This document shows positions 48,706-58,591 of a stretch of 64,000 nucleotides of DNA, piece after piece (the stretch's first letter is position 1; each line of letters opens with the position of its first letter). Both the position numbers and the translations under genes were made by a program. The DNA lies in the NCBI GenBank assembly GCA_000435975.1, contig FR884114.1:1-64000 (forward strand), read 5' to 3'. The notes under the pieces are model-generated. The model searched no databases and was not told where the DNA came from. It worked only from the letters and a program-made list of their open reading frames with translations. The DNA comes from Oscillibacter sp. CAG:241. GTDB lineage: Bacteria > Bacillota > Clostridia > Oscillospirales > Oscillospiraceae.

Positions 48706-50721
48706 TTATTCTCCGATCATACGGAAAAACTCTGCCGGCGACAGTACGGCAACGCCGAGCGCTTGCGCCTTGACGAGCTTACTGCCGGCATTTTCGCCGC
48801 AGATCAGGTAGTCGGTATTCTTGGATACGGAGCTTCCGGCTTTCGCACCCAAAGAATATATCTTCGCATTGATGCCGTCACGGGTGTACGGCTCGACCTT
48901 GCCCGTAACCACGAGCGTTTTCCCCACAAAGGGGTTGTCCTGTACGACGAACATAGCGGTTTCTTTCTTTTCAATGTTTACCATAGGCTTTAATTCCTCC
49001 CATAAAATGCGGTTTTCTTCAACTGAAAACCATTCGTGAATGTTGTTATGCAGCGTTTCTCCGAAATCGGGAAGCTGCGTAAAATCATAGCCGGAATCGA
49101 CCGCTACCTCAAAGGCACGGAGACTCTGATCGAAGCATCGACCGAGCGCAGCGCTGGCTGTGTTGCCGATCATCGGAATATCCATTGCGATAAGATAGCG
49201 TTCAAATGTGGTATTGCGGCTTTTTTGAATCGCATCCCACAACCGCTGCCAGGACCTTTCTCCGAAACCGTCCATACGGATGATCTCGTCCCGGTGATTA
49301 TCCAGCCGGTAAATATCCGTAAAATCCTGAAGCCAGCCACGGGCAATGAATTGCTCCAGCGTCGCCTCTGACAGTCCATCAATGTCCATCGCTTTCTTTC
49401 CGACGAAGTGAACGAATTTCCTCAGATTCTGCGATGCACAATTCGGATTGTGGCAGAACAGTGTTTTCGTCAGCTTCAGTTCGCCGTCGATCCGCTTCTG
49501 CGTGGTATGGATCATCGTCTGATACCCACAGCAGGGGCAGAGAGACGGAACCAGCACTTCCATTGAAAAATCTCCACGGTCAAGGTTTTCTTCGACCTGA
49601 GGGATGATCATGTTCCGCTTACTCACCAGAATGCGGTTGCCAGGCATCAACTCAAGCCCCTCAATAAAAGAGAGGTTGTGCAGCGTTGCACGGGACACCT
49701 CGCATCCGTCGATCTCTACCGTGTCAAAAACAGCTACCGGAGAGATCTCACCGGAACGGGTCGGCGTCCACTCAATGTGGTCGAGCCTTGTTTCAAAGAG
49801 CTCGTCTTCAAACTTAAAGGCAATACCGTCCTTGAAATGGTGCCCTGTCCGTCCGCAGGTGCGGGAGTAGGAAATGGAGTCATAGGTCATGACCAGTCCG
49901 TCGATCGGCAGATCATCCTCGGCCGCTTTGTCCCGCAGCACCTTAATGTGCAGATCCATCATATCGTTATTTGCCGTTGTGAACTGAAGAGAGCGCACTC
50001 TGTCGAAGCCGAATTCAGTGAGCTTTGCCAGCTTCATGCGTTTGCTGTCCGTCTCGGCCTCGATCTCCGGCAGTCCCTCTATGACCGCAAAGGGTAAAAA
50101 GTGGACGCACCGCTTGGCGCATACCGCAGAATTGTAAGCACGGACGGAGCCGGCGGCAAGATTGCGGCTGTTTCGGTACGGCTTTCCCGTACTGTCAACC
50201 AGCTTTTGGCGCAGCCGTTCAAAGTCGCTACAGTGAATAAAACTCTCACCGGCAACGACCAGTCTTTCCTTGTACGGGATCTGCACCGGTATTCCTTCGA
50301 TGGCTTCGGCGTTGTGGGTAATATCCTCACCGATGTCGCCGTTGCCCCGGGTAGAGAGCCGTTGCAGAAGGCCGCCCTCATAAATGATCTCGGTCGTCAG
50401 TCCGTCCAGTTTCAGTGAGAAATCCACTGTGCGGCCGTCCTGAAATGCAAGCAGCTCGCTTATCAGCTTTGTCTTATCCAGCGATAACAGCGGAATATCG
50501 TGCTTTGCCTGCGGCAGCCTCGACACAACGGGGTAGCCCACGGTCTGCGTCGGTGAATTGGACATCACCACGCCGGTTTCTTTCTCCAGTTCAGTCAGCT
50601 CATCAAAGAGCCGGTCATATACAGCGTCCGATACTGACGGAGCATTCCGGTTGTAATACTCGTCCCGGTATGTATTGAGCCGGGCGGTCAGTTCACGCTG
50701 CCGTATCAATCTTTCTTTCAC
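48706..50721 (-). CDS. ligA: NAD-dependent DNA ligase (LigA type) of the element
   Basis: 671 residues, full length for LigA. Domain Ia and adenylation domain come first, with the lysine in FSLKLDGLT (Lys104). The four-cysteine zinc finger (CPCCGYQ...CHNPNC) is near residue 400, then helix-hairpin-helix repeats and a C-terminal BRCT domain (NPFVGKTLVVTGKVEPYTRD onward). It seals nicks using NAD. The host surely has its own ligA, so this copy probably serves element replication together with the primase and RecD2 in the same operon. Confidence 0.93.
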   Translation of the reverse strand: MKERLIRQRELTARLNTYRDEYYNRNAPSVSDAVYDRLFDELTELEKETGVVMSNSPTQTVGYPVVSRLPQAKHDIPLLSLDKTKLISELLAFQDGRTVDFSLKLDGLTTEIIYEGGLLQRLSTRGNGDIGEDITHNAEAIEGIPVQIPYKERLVVAGESFIHCSDFERLRQKLVDSTGKPYRNSRNLAAGSVRAYNSAVCAKRCVHFLPFAVIEGLPEIEAETDSKRMKLAKLTEFGFDRVRSLQFTTANNDMMDLHIKVLRDKAAEDDLPIDGLVMTYDSISYSRTCGRTGHHFKDGIAFKFEDELFETRLDHIEWTPTRSGEISPVAVFDTVEIDGCEVSRATLHNLSFIEGLELMPGNRILVSKRNMIIPQVEENLDRGDFSMEVLVPSLCPCCGYQTMIHTTQKRIDGELKLTKTLFCHNPNCASQNLRKFVHFVGKKAMDIDGLSEATLEQFIARGWLQDFTDIYRLDNHRDEIIRMDGFGERSWQRLWDAIQKSRNTTFERYLIAMDIPMIGNTASAALGRCFDQSLRAFEVAVDSGYDFTQLPDFGETLHNNIHEWFSVEENRILWEELKPMVNIEKKETAMFVVQDNPFVGKTLVVTGKVEPYTRDGINAKIYSLGAKAGSSVSKNTDYLICGENAGSKLVKAQALGVAVLSPAEFFRMIGE

Positions 50722-50740
50722 TCTGTATCATCCTTTCTCG

Positions 50741-52753
50741 TTATGCTGCCCGTTCAAGAGCAGGTGCGTATAGCACATTTTCTTTCCAGCTTTCGATAAA
50801 CCTCTTCACCTTGGGCGGCGGGATAACGTTGTTCTGGATCCTTGCCTGAATGACATCCCCATGCTTCACCTCTACCGTACAATACGGCTTTTTCGGTGCG
50901 GACGCTTTTCGGATGAAAAGGATCGTGGTATTGTTTTTTACCACATCTTTCACATAGCGTCCGACACAGTGGTGCAGTTTATCGCCCTCCCGTGTGATCT
51001 CTTTTGCGGAATGCGGAGGAATAACGACAAACCCCATTTGGGTGTATCCGTAACGGTGCTGCAATCCCTCAAACATTTTAGCAATTCTCCGATCATACGC
51101 CTGCGACACATCATTCCGGGACATATCATTTACCCGGTCATGCTCCGCCTTCAAATCATTCGGAAACAGGACAAAGCTGCTTTTCATATCGTGCTCCAAT
51201 AGTTCGCACATACAAAGGTAATCCTTATAGTCGGACATCATCTCACGCATGGAATAATAACCGGGGGCGTAATAAGAGGTCTTTCGGTGTGTGGCAAACT
51301 GTTCCGTAGCATACCGCATCAGCTTATGGGGCGTCATATAGCGCAAGGGAACCGTAATATACGCTTCCTCTCCGATGTCGTTTTTGCTGCACCATTTCAT
51401 CAGTTCCAGATCCGGTCGGATATTATCCCGCAGAAATGCTTTGATCATCGTAAGCTGGTCCGGCCCGGGGTCGATCGTCTGCAAAAGCGGTATATATTTT
51501 TTACCGACGCCCAAAACCTCTGTTACGGTTTTGCCCTTGCTGTTGAGCACGCTGTCGTCATAGAAACGAGCCCCGCCCGTATCGCCGTAAGCAACATAGG
51601 TTGCGAGACGATAGAGCTTCAGCTTTACCAAATACTCCAGCATAGGATAGCGTAAATACTTCTGCAGATACTGCCCGGCATACAAAGGCGTGGGATCTCC
51701 TGCATAATATTCCTTCAATGCGGAATACTGCCACGGCGTTCCTTTCAGTTCACTGTCCAGATTCCGATGATAGAGATAACCGCAGCAGTCTGCCTCAAAA
51801 TTGTAGTACCACCGGCTGAATACCGGCCTGTCACCCGGATGCCACGGTGTAATGCGATCCCGGGAATAACCGTAATAGTAGCTTTCACTGGCTATGATCT
51901 TGCTGCCGTCCCATTGAAGAAACAACCGTGCGTTTTCATAAACATGAAACTCCGGCGTGTCGCTTTTCGGATAACGGCGGTAGGCTTTTACGAAACGAAT
52001 GATCATTTCGTTGCTACCCAGCCGCTGAATAACCTGTGCAGTAGAACGGTCAACTATATATCCGCGGCGCCCACGGCTCTTAAAGGTGATTTTCCTCTTG
52101 CAGTGTGGGCAAATGCCTTCGCCGTTGTGCTTGGCTTCAGCGACCGATACATTATGCTTGCAGGCAGTACAGTATGCGTTTTTCGGCGCTTTTCCCTTGG
52201 CATAATCATAGAAGATATAATGCGGCAGGGTTTCTCTGTGCATAAAGCCTTTGATGTCCCTGGGTAATGCGCCTACCGGTTTCATCCGCTCGATGATCCT
52301 GCGCTGCTTTTTCAGTTCATTTTCCCTTTGTTTTTTCCGCAATAAATCCAACTGAAGCAGGCAGAGGCTTTCAAATCCTTTTTGCTTTTCGGACTGACAA
52401 TATCTCGTGACCCGTCTCTCGTCGGCCTGGGAATAGAAAGAGCATTTATCCCTGAAAAAGTAATCCTTTCCGAGATTCTCAAACATAGACTGCTGCCAGC
52501 GTGTGCCTTTATCATCGGTGCATAAGGTGATATAGCCGCCTTTCTGCTGAAACATTGTCCAGCGAGGGTTATGATTTCCGGCCAGCACACTTTCCTTTGC
52601 GTAGATATACAGTACCAGCGTGCGCTGATGGTCGATATTTTTGATCGCCGTGCGCACCACATACTTCACCTGATCGGCACAGAAGATGCCGTTTTTCGGG
52701 TTAGGGCTGCTGCTCGGCATTGCAAATTTACGCAAGACTCTTTTATTCATCAT
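50741..52753 (-). CDS. PcfJ-like protein
   Basis: 670 residues. A zinc-ribbon pair (YCTACKHNV...GICPHCKRKI) is near residues 195-225. The C-terminal PcfJ core has the motif GDKLHHCVGRYVKDV and ILFIRKAS. PcfJ is a conserved conjugative-plasmid protein (pCF10) of unknown biochemical role, nearly always next to PcfK. The start (ATGATG) overlaps the stop of the PcfK gene, so both are translationally coupled. Confidence 0.85.
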   Translation of the reverse strand: MMNKRVLRKFAMPSSSPNPKNGIFCADQVKYVVRTAIKNIDHQRTLVLYIYAKESVLAGNHNPRWTMFQQKGGYITLCTDDKGTRWQQSMFENLGKDYFFRDKCSFYSQADERRVTRYCQSEKQKGFESLCLLQLDLLRKKQRENELKKQRRIIERMKPVGALPRDIKGFMHRETLPHYIFYDYAKGKAPKNAYCTACKHNVSVAEAKHNGEGICPHCKRKITFKSRGRRGYIVDRSTAQVIQRLGSNEMIIRFVKAYRRYPKSDTPEFHVYENARLFLQWDGSKIIASESYYYGYSRDRITPWHPGDRPVFSRWYYNFEADCCGYLYHRNLDSELKGTPWQYSALKEYYAGDPTPLYAGQYLQKYLRYPMLEYLVKLKLYRLATYVAYGDTGGARFYDDSVLNSKGKTVTEVLGVGKKYIPLLQTIDPGPDQLTMIKAFLRDNIRPDLELMKWCSKNDIGEEAYITVPLRYMTPHKLMRYATEQFATHRKTSYYAPGYYSMREMMSDYKDYLCMCELLEHDMKSSFVLFPNDLKAEHDRVNDMSRNDVSQAYDRRIAKMFEGLQHRYGYTQMGFVVIPPHSAKEITREGDKLHHCVGRYVKDVVKNNTTILFIRKASAPKKPYCTVEVKHGDVIQARIQNNVIPPPKVKRFIESWKENVLYAPALERAA

Positions 52754-53505
52754 GCGCCCACCTCAAACAAATTCATCTGCGTGCTATCGTTCGGGAGTTC
52801 CTCTGCCGGCGGCTCCTTTTGGGGGACCGGCTTTTTCTTGTCGGCCTTCTTTTTGGATTTCGGAGCAGGCTTTCCGGGATAGGGCTTCGGAACGAATTTT
52901 TCCTCCTTTTCCTTGTCTTCCTCTGCGTCCATATCCATAAAGTATTCTTCGGCCCAGAGATAGCACATATCATCCGGCACATCACAGCCATAACTGCCTG
53001 CAATCGGCTGCTCATCGTTGTCCTTCATTTCCTGCTCGGCAAATTCCTTGGCCTTGCGGGTAATGTAACGGAAACAACGGATCATGTTCTTGCGGGGGTG
53101 CATGACCTGCCGGGCAAACTCCGGTTCGCTGAGGCACTTCGTCTGGATGTGCTCGGTCACGCATTGCTTCATATTGCGGCGGGTCAGACGCTCGGCATCA
53201 TCCCCGACACGCTTCATTGAAGCCATCATGACCTCATCATCGCCCATAGCCACAGCGTTTTCCCAAGCAGCTTGTTCAGCTTCGGCTTTTTCACGCTGTT
53301 TTTGCTCCCATTCGGCTTTGCGCTTGGCTTCGGCCTCCTCGTGAGCACGGCGCGTTTCGTCCTCGGCCGCAGTATCCTGCATTCGCTGAAGCACTTCCTG
53401 TGCGGCCGCTGCCTCCGCCTGCTGTCGCTCATCATCTCGTTGTTCTGCAACAGCAGCCAGGTCGGCGCCTTTCTGCAGTTCCGTATTGTTGGTATCAACA
53501 CTCAT
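52750..53505 (-). CDS. PcfK-like / AcrIIA9-family protein
   Basis: 251 residues. A charged coiled coil (about residues 20-90, alanine and glutamate rich) is followed by the PcfK core (MKQCVTEHIQTKCLSEPEFA and GSYGCDVPDDMCYLWAEEYF), then a lysine- and proline-rich tail. Proteins with this core are annotated as AcrIIA9-family Cas9 inhibitors, because AcrIIA9 is a PcfK homologue. Whether this one blocks Cas9 is not shown; the coiled-coil and tail extensions differ from the short Acr. A terminator-like hairpin precedes the gene. Confidence 0.82.
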   Translation of the reverse strand: MSVDTNNTELQKGADLAAVAEQRDDERQQAEAAAAQEVLQRMQDTAAEDETRRAHEEAEAKRKAEWEQKQREKAEAEQAAWENAVAMGDDEVMMASMKRVGDDAERLTRRNMKQCVTEHIQTKCLSEPEFARQVMHPRKNMIRCFRYITRKAKEFAEQEMKDNDEQPIAGSYGCDVPDDMCYLWAEEYFMDMDAEEDKEKEEKFVPKPYPGKPAPKSKKKADKKKPVPQKEPPAEELPNDSTQMNLFEVGA

Positions 53506-53523
53506 AAAATGTTCCTCCTATAA

Positions 53524-53562
53524 AAATAGGGATACAGCGCAGTTTTACCCACGCTGTATCCC
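53524..53562 (-). terminator. Intra-operon hairpin before pcfK
   Basis: GGGATACAGCG (53529-53539) pairs perfectly with CGCTGTATCCC (53552-53562). On the minus strand it is followed by TATTTTTATAGGAGG, so it is a terminator or attenuator that ends just at the pcfK ribosome site. Confidence 0.75.
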
Positions 53563-53593
53563 ATTCTTGACCTATAGCCGTTTCCGGCTGTTC

Positions 53594-55270
53594 CTATTTC
53601 TTTGCGAGCATCGGAGAAAACTTCACCGGACAAAAACCGTCTGTGTCACGGTAGAAATAACGCCGTCCCGTGTCGTCATACAGTTCTATCACATCGGATG
53701 GGGCGACGCTCCTGCCTCGGTAATCCTTTGGCAAAGCATCACCGAAAAGCTCGGCAATGCGTGTGAGCCGCCCTGTATCACTCGCCGTTTCCTCACAATG
53801 CAGCATACCGTCATGTATCAGCCTGTACTGCGCCGCCGGCGGGTATTCGTGACCTGCTTTTTGCAGTTCCTTTATTCCGACGAAGGCAAAGGGAATGACC
53901 TTGTAAAGACTAACATCCAACTGGTATATCCGAAACCGTTGCTCCTGCCTTTGCGACAGCAACCGATTTTCAAGCTCGTCGGAGCTTCTGACAAACAAAG
54001 AATACTCTTCCTCCGTCAGCCCGAGATATTCGTGCAGCTCACACGCACATTCAGTGCTTTCGTGCCACTGTGCAATATCATCGTCGATCACTTCAAAGTC
54101 ACAAAGACCGTACATAAATCTTTGCCTGAAATTCTTCTTGCTATCCTCCTTTGCGTAGGCGTTTCGCTTTAAGGCAAGCTGCCAGTCGTCCACGCCCTTG
54201 TAATTCGGATTCCAGTTGAGTCCACGGCACACCATGCCGTATTTCCTTGCCAATTCGTGCAGCTTCAAGGCGCCCTTGCAGGCAGCCTCATTCCGGTATT
54301 TGTCCATATCCTCCGATTCAATGATCGTATGCGTGCCGTTCTCTGCCAGCTCTTTCAGTAGAAGCTCCAGCTGCGCCATATTGTTGACGCCGGCCGTAGC
54401 GGCAAAGGAACGGTTCATCAGATAATGGGCAATGTCGGATTTCAAAAGCCCTTCCGTCACATAGACAACGCCTGCATTCGGATCACCGACAAAATGCGCC
54501 GGGCTTCCGGAGGAGGTGCCTTTCGGCTTACCGGCAGACGAAAACCAGATGTATTTGGCCCCGTCCTTTTCCGGCGGATCATCCTCATTCTTCAGCGGCA
54601 CATCCAAACGGATCTGAAAGCCGCTGATAAGCCCTTGCCATGTCCGTGCAGGGATCATAATGCCGGCGGTAAAGCTGGAGCTGGCAATCGTCCACTGACC
54701 GTCCTTTTGATAAAATCCCGGCACGCCATCCAGCTGATGCCCGTTTTGCAGAAGCCGGTTTGCCAGTGAACGACACATATAGAAGGGAGGCATAGTCTTG
54801 TAGCCCAACCTCTCGATCTGTTCATCCGGCAAGCCTCTGACCGTTTGCAGATGCGCACGGTGCTCCTTGGATAGCGTCAGCATAGCAAGAAGTGCGGTAT
54901 AGGTCTTATGGCGCACGGCAATGTCGGCAGCAGGCGCAGCTTCGACCGGCGTTTCCTTCGGCTTATCCGGGTACTTGACCGCATGATCCGAAAGGTTTAC
55001 TCCGTTGAGCAGCGCATCGCTGATCTCCCGATAGGCAGTGCTCGTGCTGATGCTATGCACCTTTGCATATAAAGCCAGCATACCGCCGCTTTCATCGCAG
55101 TAATTGCACCGCCAGGTATCGGTCTGCGTGTTGATGTGCATTTTCCCTCGCTTGTCATTACAGATGGGACAATCCACATAAAGCCCTTGCGGGCTCGGCC
55201 GCCGTATCCGTAAGTGAAGCAGTTCCGCCACATCCGTTATGTCGAACGAAAAATCATGCGGCTGGCTCAT
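53594..55270 (-). CDS. CHC2 zinc-finger / Toprim-like primase
   Basis: 558 residues. The DnaG-type CHC2 zinc finger is near the N-terminus (VDCPICNDKRGKMHINTQTD then WRCNYCDESGG). A Toprim-like region follows, with VVYVTEGLLKSDIAHYL near residue 295 (the Glu) and THTIIESEDMDKYRN (the DxD-like acidic pair is modified). ICE primases of this type (DUF3991-like) start replication of the transferred strand. The ATG at 55270 has AAAGGAGG 7 bases upstream. The C-terminal 180 residues have no motif I recognise. Confidence 0.8.
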   Translation of the reverse strand: MSQPHDFSFDITDVAELLHLRIRRPSPQGLYVDCPICNDKRGKMHINTQTDTWRCNYCDESGGMLALYAKVHSISTSTAYREISDALLNGVNLSDHAVKYPDKPKETPVEAAPAADIAVRHKTYTALLAMLTLSKEHRAHLQTVRGLPDEQIERLGYKTMPPFYMCRSLANRLLQNGHQLDGVPGFYQKDGQWTIASSSFTAGIMIPARTWQGLISGFQIRLDVPLKNEDDPPEKDGAKYIWFSSAGKPKGTSSGSPAHFVGDPNAGVVYVTEGLLKSDIAHYLMNRSFAATAGVNNMAQLELLLKELAENGTHTIIESEDMDKYRNEAACKGALKLHELARKYGMVCRGLNWNPNYKGVDDWQLALKRNAYAKEDSKKNFRQRFMYGLCDFEVIDDDIAQWHESTECACELHEYLGLTEEEYSLFVRSSDELENRLLSQRQEQRFRIYQLDVSLYKVIPFAFVGIKELQKAGHEYPPAAQYRLIHDGMLHCEETASDTGRLTRIAELFGDALPKDYRGRSVAPSDVIELYDDTGRRYFYRDTDGFCPVKFSPMLAKK

Positions 55271-55306
55271 GAACAAGCCTCCTTTCTAAAGAAATATCGG
55301 TGAATT

Positions 55307-56212
55307 TTAGCTTGCTCTTTGCATTTCATCCAAAGACGCCTGCATGATCGTAGCTGCCGCACGAAGAATGTTATCATTGCCGGAATAGCCGTTGATGTAC
55401 CATTTCAGGCTCGCAGGGCGGCGGTCAGCCACTTGCGACATCGCCCAGCCCTTGCAGGTGCCGAGAGGCACGATCACATTGCCGGCCTCTTCGTAGGTCA
55501 TCATAGAGCAGATCTCATCGACCGGCATATCCGAGGAATAAGTCGGCGCTGCCGTATCGGTATCGGCGGTTTCTTCCTCAGTTTCTTCGCCCTCAGCATC
55601 TTCCATAGCAGGAGCAACAGATTCCATAACCTCTGCGGCAGGAGCTTCTGCAGCGGTTTCCTGAACAACAGGGGCTTCCTGCACAGGCTCGTTGATTACT
55701 TCTGTCGCCGCTTCGGCAACCGTAACCGGCACTTCTGTGGAAACTTGCTCCGCCGTGGCGGGTTCCACTACTGTCGGCTGCTCTTTGACGGTTTCGGCCG
55801 CTTTCTCTGCGTTCACTGCAGGTGCGGCAGCAGAAAACTGTACGCCAAAACCGGCGTCCGATAATGCCTGGTCGATGGCAGCGTGCTGCGCTGACTCGAT
55901 ATACAGACCGCCCGGAGTGGCTTTCGCCTCTCTCTGGGCAATGAAGCTGGATCTCGGCTGTGCGTCGTTCTTGTCGAAATACACACGCGCCTCGATGATC
56001 GCCAGCTGATCCGTAATCTTGAGGGAGGACAGCTTGATCCTGCCGTTCGGATATTTCAGGCGGAACCAGAGCTTTTTGTATTTGAGGTCAAGAACCTTTT
56101 CGCCCTTGGTCGTTCTGCGCAGAAATTTGAGCGGGTCAAAGCCCTGCACCTTGTTCAGCTCGGAAACCACAGGGACAGATTCATACATCGTTGCACTTTG
56201 ATTTGTATTCAT
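55307..56212 (-). CDS. Acidic linker-rich protein of unknown function
   Basis: 301 residues in three parts. An N-terminal folded region (FDPLKFLRRTTKGEKVLDLK onward, about residues 20-115) ends with FIAQREAKATPGGLYIESAQ. A long low-complexity alanine, glutamate, valine and proline linker covers about 125-225. A C-terminal part of about 75 residues (MPVDEICSMMTYEEAGNVIV then PLGTCKGWAMSQVADRRPAS) resembles an exo-type recombination or DNA-binding module. It lies between primase and helicase genes, so a replication role is likely. I do not recognise a family name. Confidence 0.62.
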   Translation of the reverse strand: MNTNQSATMYESVPVVSELNKVQGFDPLKFLRRTTKGEKVLDLKYKKLWFRLKYPNGRIKLSSLKITDQLAIIEARVYFDKNDAQPRSSFIAQREAKATPGGLYIESAQHAAIDQALSDAGFGVQFSAAAPAVNAEKAAETVKEQPTVVEPATAEQVSTEVPVTVAEAATEVINEPVQEAPVVQETAAEAPAAEVMESVAPAMEDAEGEETEEETADTDTAAPTYSSDMPVDEICSMMTYEEAGNVIVPLGTCKGWAMSQVADRRPASLKWYINGYSGNDNILRAAATIMQASLDEMQRAS

Positions 56213-56277
56213 ACGGGAAATCTCCTTTCATAAATAAACACGAAGCACTCCTGCACTTTTCTGCAAGCCGCTTCGTA

Positions 56278-58524
56278 TCAACTGACCTTTTTCAATTCAT
56301 TTTGGCGGGTAAAGGCTTTCAGATATTTGCCGATACGCTCGCCAAGCTGCGTATTTCGTTTTCCGGTGGCCTTTTTGAGGATCGCCATGATCAGCGCTTT
56401 CTTCTGACCGACCGGGATGACTTGCTCCTTCGCACGGGTGATCGCCGTGTAGACGATGTTCCGATTCAGCATAATGTAATGGCTGCGAAGAATAGGCATG
56501 ATCACAATATCAAATTCCGAGCCCATCGCCTTATGTACGGTAGTCGCATAAGCCAGTTCCATATAGCTCATTTCTTCCATACCGTATTCGGCAATACGGT
56601 CGCCGGAAAATTCGATCGTCACGACCATTTCGTTCTTTGCATTGCGCCCCATTTTGCGAATGTAGCCGATGTCACCGTTGGATGCCTTCGCATTGTTTTT
56701 TGTCTGCATCACCTTGTCGCCCACACGGAAGTAGTGGCTGCCGACCTTCAGATCGGCAAACTCGTCCCTCGCCGGATTGACAAGCTCTCGGATAGCGGCG
56801 TTAAGCTGCTCGACCGAGGCCGGCCCTTCCGAACGGAACGGAGAGAGTATCTGCACCTTTTCGATTCCGTGCAAAGCGACCTGTTCACAGAAGATCCTGC
56901 AGATCAGGTCAGCGGCATCTTCCTGTGTCTGGCACTTGACAAACTGAAAATCCTCGCCGTACTGAAGGTCGATGTTGGCCTCATTGATGCGCTTTGCATT
57001 GTAGGCAATGAGGCTGCCTTTTTTCTGACGGAAGATCTCATTGAGTACCGTAACGGGGATAAGTCCGCTGTCGATCAGCTCACGGAAGACATCGCCGGCG
57101 CCCACGCTTTGCAGCTGGTCCACATCACCGGTCAGGATAACTCTCGTACCCATACGGACACGGCTGAAGAATTGCCTTGCCAGCCACATATCGATCATGG
57201 AGCTTTCGTCCACGATGATGAGGTCGGCATCAAGCGGCTCTTTTTGTTTATCCCTTTGGATCGGCTCACTGTCGCCCAGCAGCCCTAAAAGGCTGTGCAG
57301 CGTTTTGGCGTCGTTTCTGCCCGTGCTTTCTGCCATTCTTCGGCTGGCTCGTCCGGTCGGAGCGGCAAGAAGGATCTTCCCCTTGGGGCAGAGCATCTGA
57401 AAGACCTCAATGATCGCCCGCAAGACTGTGGTTTTACCGGTACCGGGAGAGCCTGTGATGATAGACAGATTACTGCGAAAAGCCATATACACCGCCTCGC
57501 TTTGCCTTTGTGAAAGGGCAAGACCGAGGTTTTTGCGGACATATTCGAGTGATTCGGATATATCCAGCGTGACCGGCGGTACAGCCAGCATTTCCGCAAT
57601 TTTCCGGGCGGTTTCATCCTCCTGCACGAAAACATTGCTCTGATAGATGTTGCCGTTGCTTGAAACGATCTCACCCTTGAGGATCATATCCTGAACAACG
57701 GCGTCCACTTCCTCGGGCGTGACCTTGACCTGTCCATCGGTAATATTCTCATTGAGCAGCTTCACACCCGTTTTCGCAAGCGCATCTTCTTCCAGAAAAA
57801 GATGGCCTTTTTCGTTGCGCCCCGTATCCAATGCCGCAAATACGGCGCCGTGGATCCGCATAGGAGAATTCAGCGGCAGATCGCCCTTGCGGACGATGGC
57901 ATCGACTCTCTTAAATCCGAATCCGGATACCTGGCACAATTCATAGGGGTTCTTTTGCAGAATGTCTACGCTGCGGGAGCCGAAATGCTCATAAATCTTC
58001 ATGGCCGTTACCGGCGTGACATTAAATGGGGTCAGCAGGATCATCAGATCCCGCACGCACCGGCTTTCCGCATAGGAGGCTTTGATGTCCTCCAGCTTAT
58101 CCGGGGTGATTCCTCGAATCTCCAGCAGTCGCTCCGGCTCGTTTTCCAGCACACGCAATGCGTCGGCACCGAAGCGGTTTACGATCAATGCGGCAGTCTT
58201 TTCACCGACGCCTTTGATCAGCCGGGAGGAAAGATAACCGTATACGCCCTCTTTGGTCTGCGGCACGATCTCCTCGCACTTATCGACCTGCAGCTGAACA
58301 CCGTGTTTTCCGTTCTCCCATTCGCCGTCCAGGATCATGCTCACCTTATCGGTTTGAGGCAATTCATACCCGACGGCGATAAACCGGATCATATTGTCCC
58401 GGTGACGGTAAGCACTCCGTGCCTGCTGCGGTACGCTTTGGTCGGAGGTTTTCACGCTGATAATGCAATACTTATTGCTCGGATTATAGAAGATCGTCCG
58501 GTCATAAGTCCCGACATACCCCAC
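56278..58524 (-). CDS. recD2: RecD2-like SF1B DNA helicase
   Basis: 748 residues. An N-terminal OB-like and helix-hairpin-helix region (GVYGYLSSRLIKGVGEKTAA) precedes the helicase core. Walker A TGSPGTGKTT is at about residue 358-367, Walker B LIIVDESSMIDM follows, then GDVDQLQSVGAGDV and the C-terminal YATTVHKAMGSEFD motif. RecD2 is a 5'-3' helicase working without RecBC. In this operon it probably acts with the YqaJ exonuclease, primase and ligase on element DNA. The length is normal. Confidence 0.92.
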   Translation of the reverse strand: MGYVGTYDRTIFYNPSNKYCIISVKTSDQSVPQQARSAYRHRDNMIRFIAVGYELPQTDKVSMILDGEWENGKHGVQLQVDKCEEIVPQTKEGVYGYLSSRLIKGVGEKTAALIVNRFGADALRVLENEPERLLEIRGITPDKLEDIKASYAESRCVRDLMILLTPFNVTPVTAMKIYEHFGSRSVDILQKNPYELCQVSGFGFKRVDAIVRKGDLPLNSPMRIHGAVFAALDTGRNEKGHLFLEEDALAKTGVKLLNENITDGQVKVTPEEVDAVVQDMILKGEIVSSNGNIYQSNVFVQEDETARKIAEMLAVPPVTLDISESLEYVRKNLGLALSQRQSEAVYMAFRSNLSIITGSPGTGKTTVLRAIIEVFQMLCPKGKILLAAPTGRASRRMAESTGRNDAKTLHSLLGLLGDSEPIQRDKQKEPLDADLIIVDESSMIDMWLARQFFSRVRMGTRVILTGDVDQLQSVGAGDVFRELIDSGLIPVTVLNEIFRQKKGSLIAYNAKRINEANIDLQYGEDFQFVKCQTQEDAADLICRIFCEQVALHGIEKVQILSPFRSEGPASVEQLNAAIRELVNPARDEFADLKVGSHYFRVGDKVMQTKNNAKASNGDIGYIRKMGRNAKNEMVVTIEFSGDRIAEYGMEEMSYMELAYATTVHKAMGSEFDIVIMPILRSHYIMLNRNIVYTAITRAKEQVIPVGQKKALIMAILKKATGKRNTQLGERIGKYLKAFTRQNELKKVS

Positions 58525-58591
58525 GGTTCACCACTCCTTTCTCGTTTTCTTTCTGTGCATCGTTTTTCATCTGCACCATCCTTTCTTCCGT

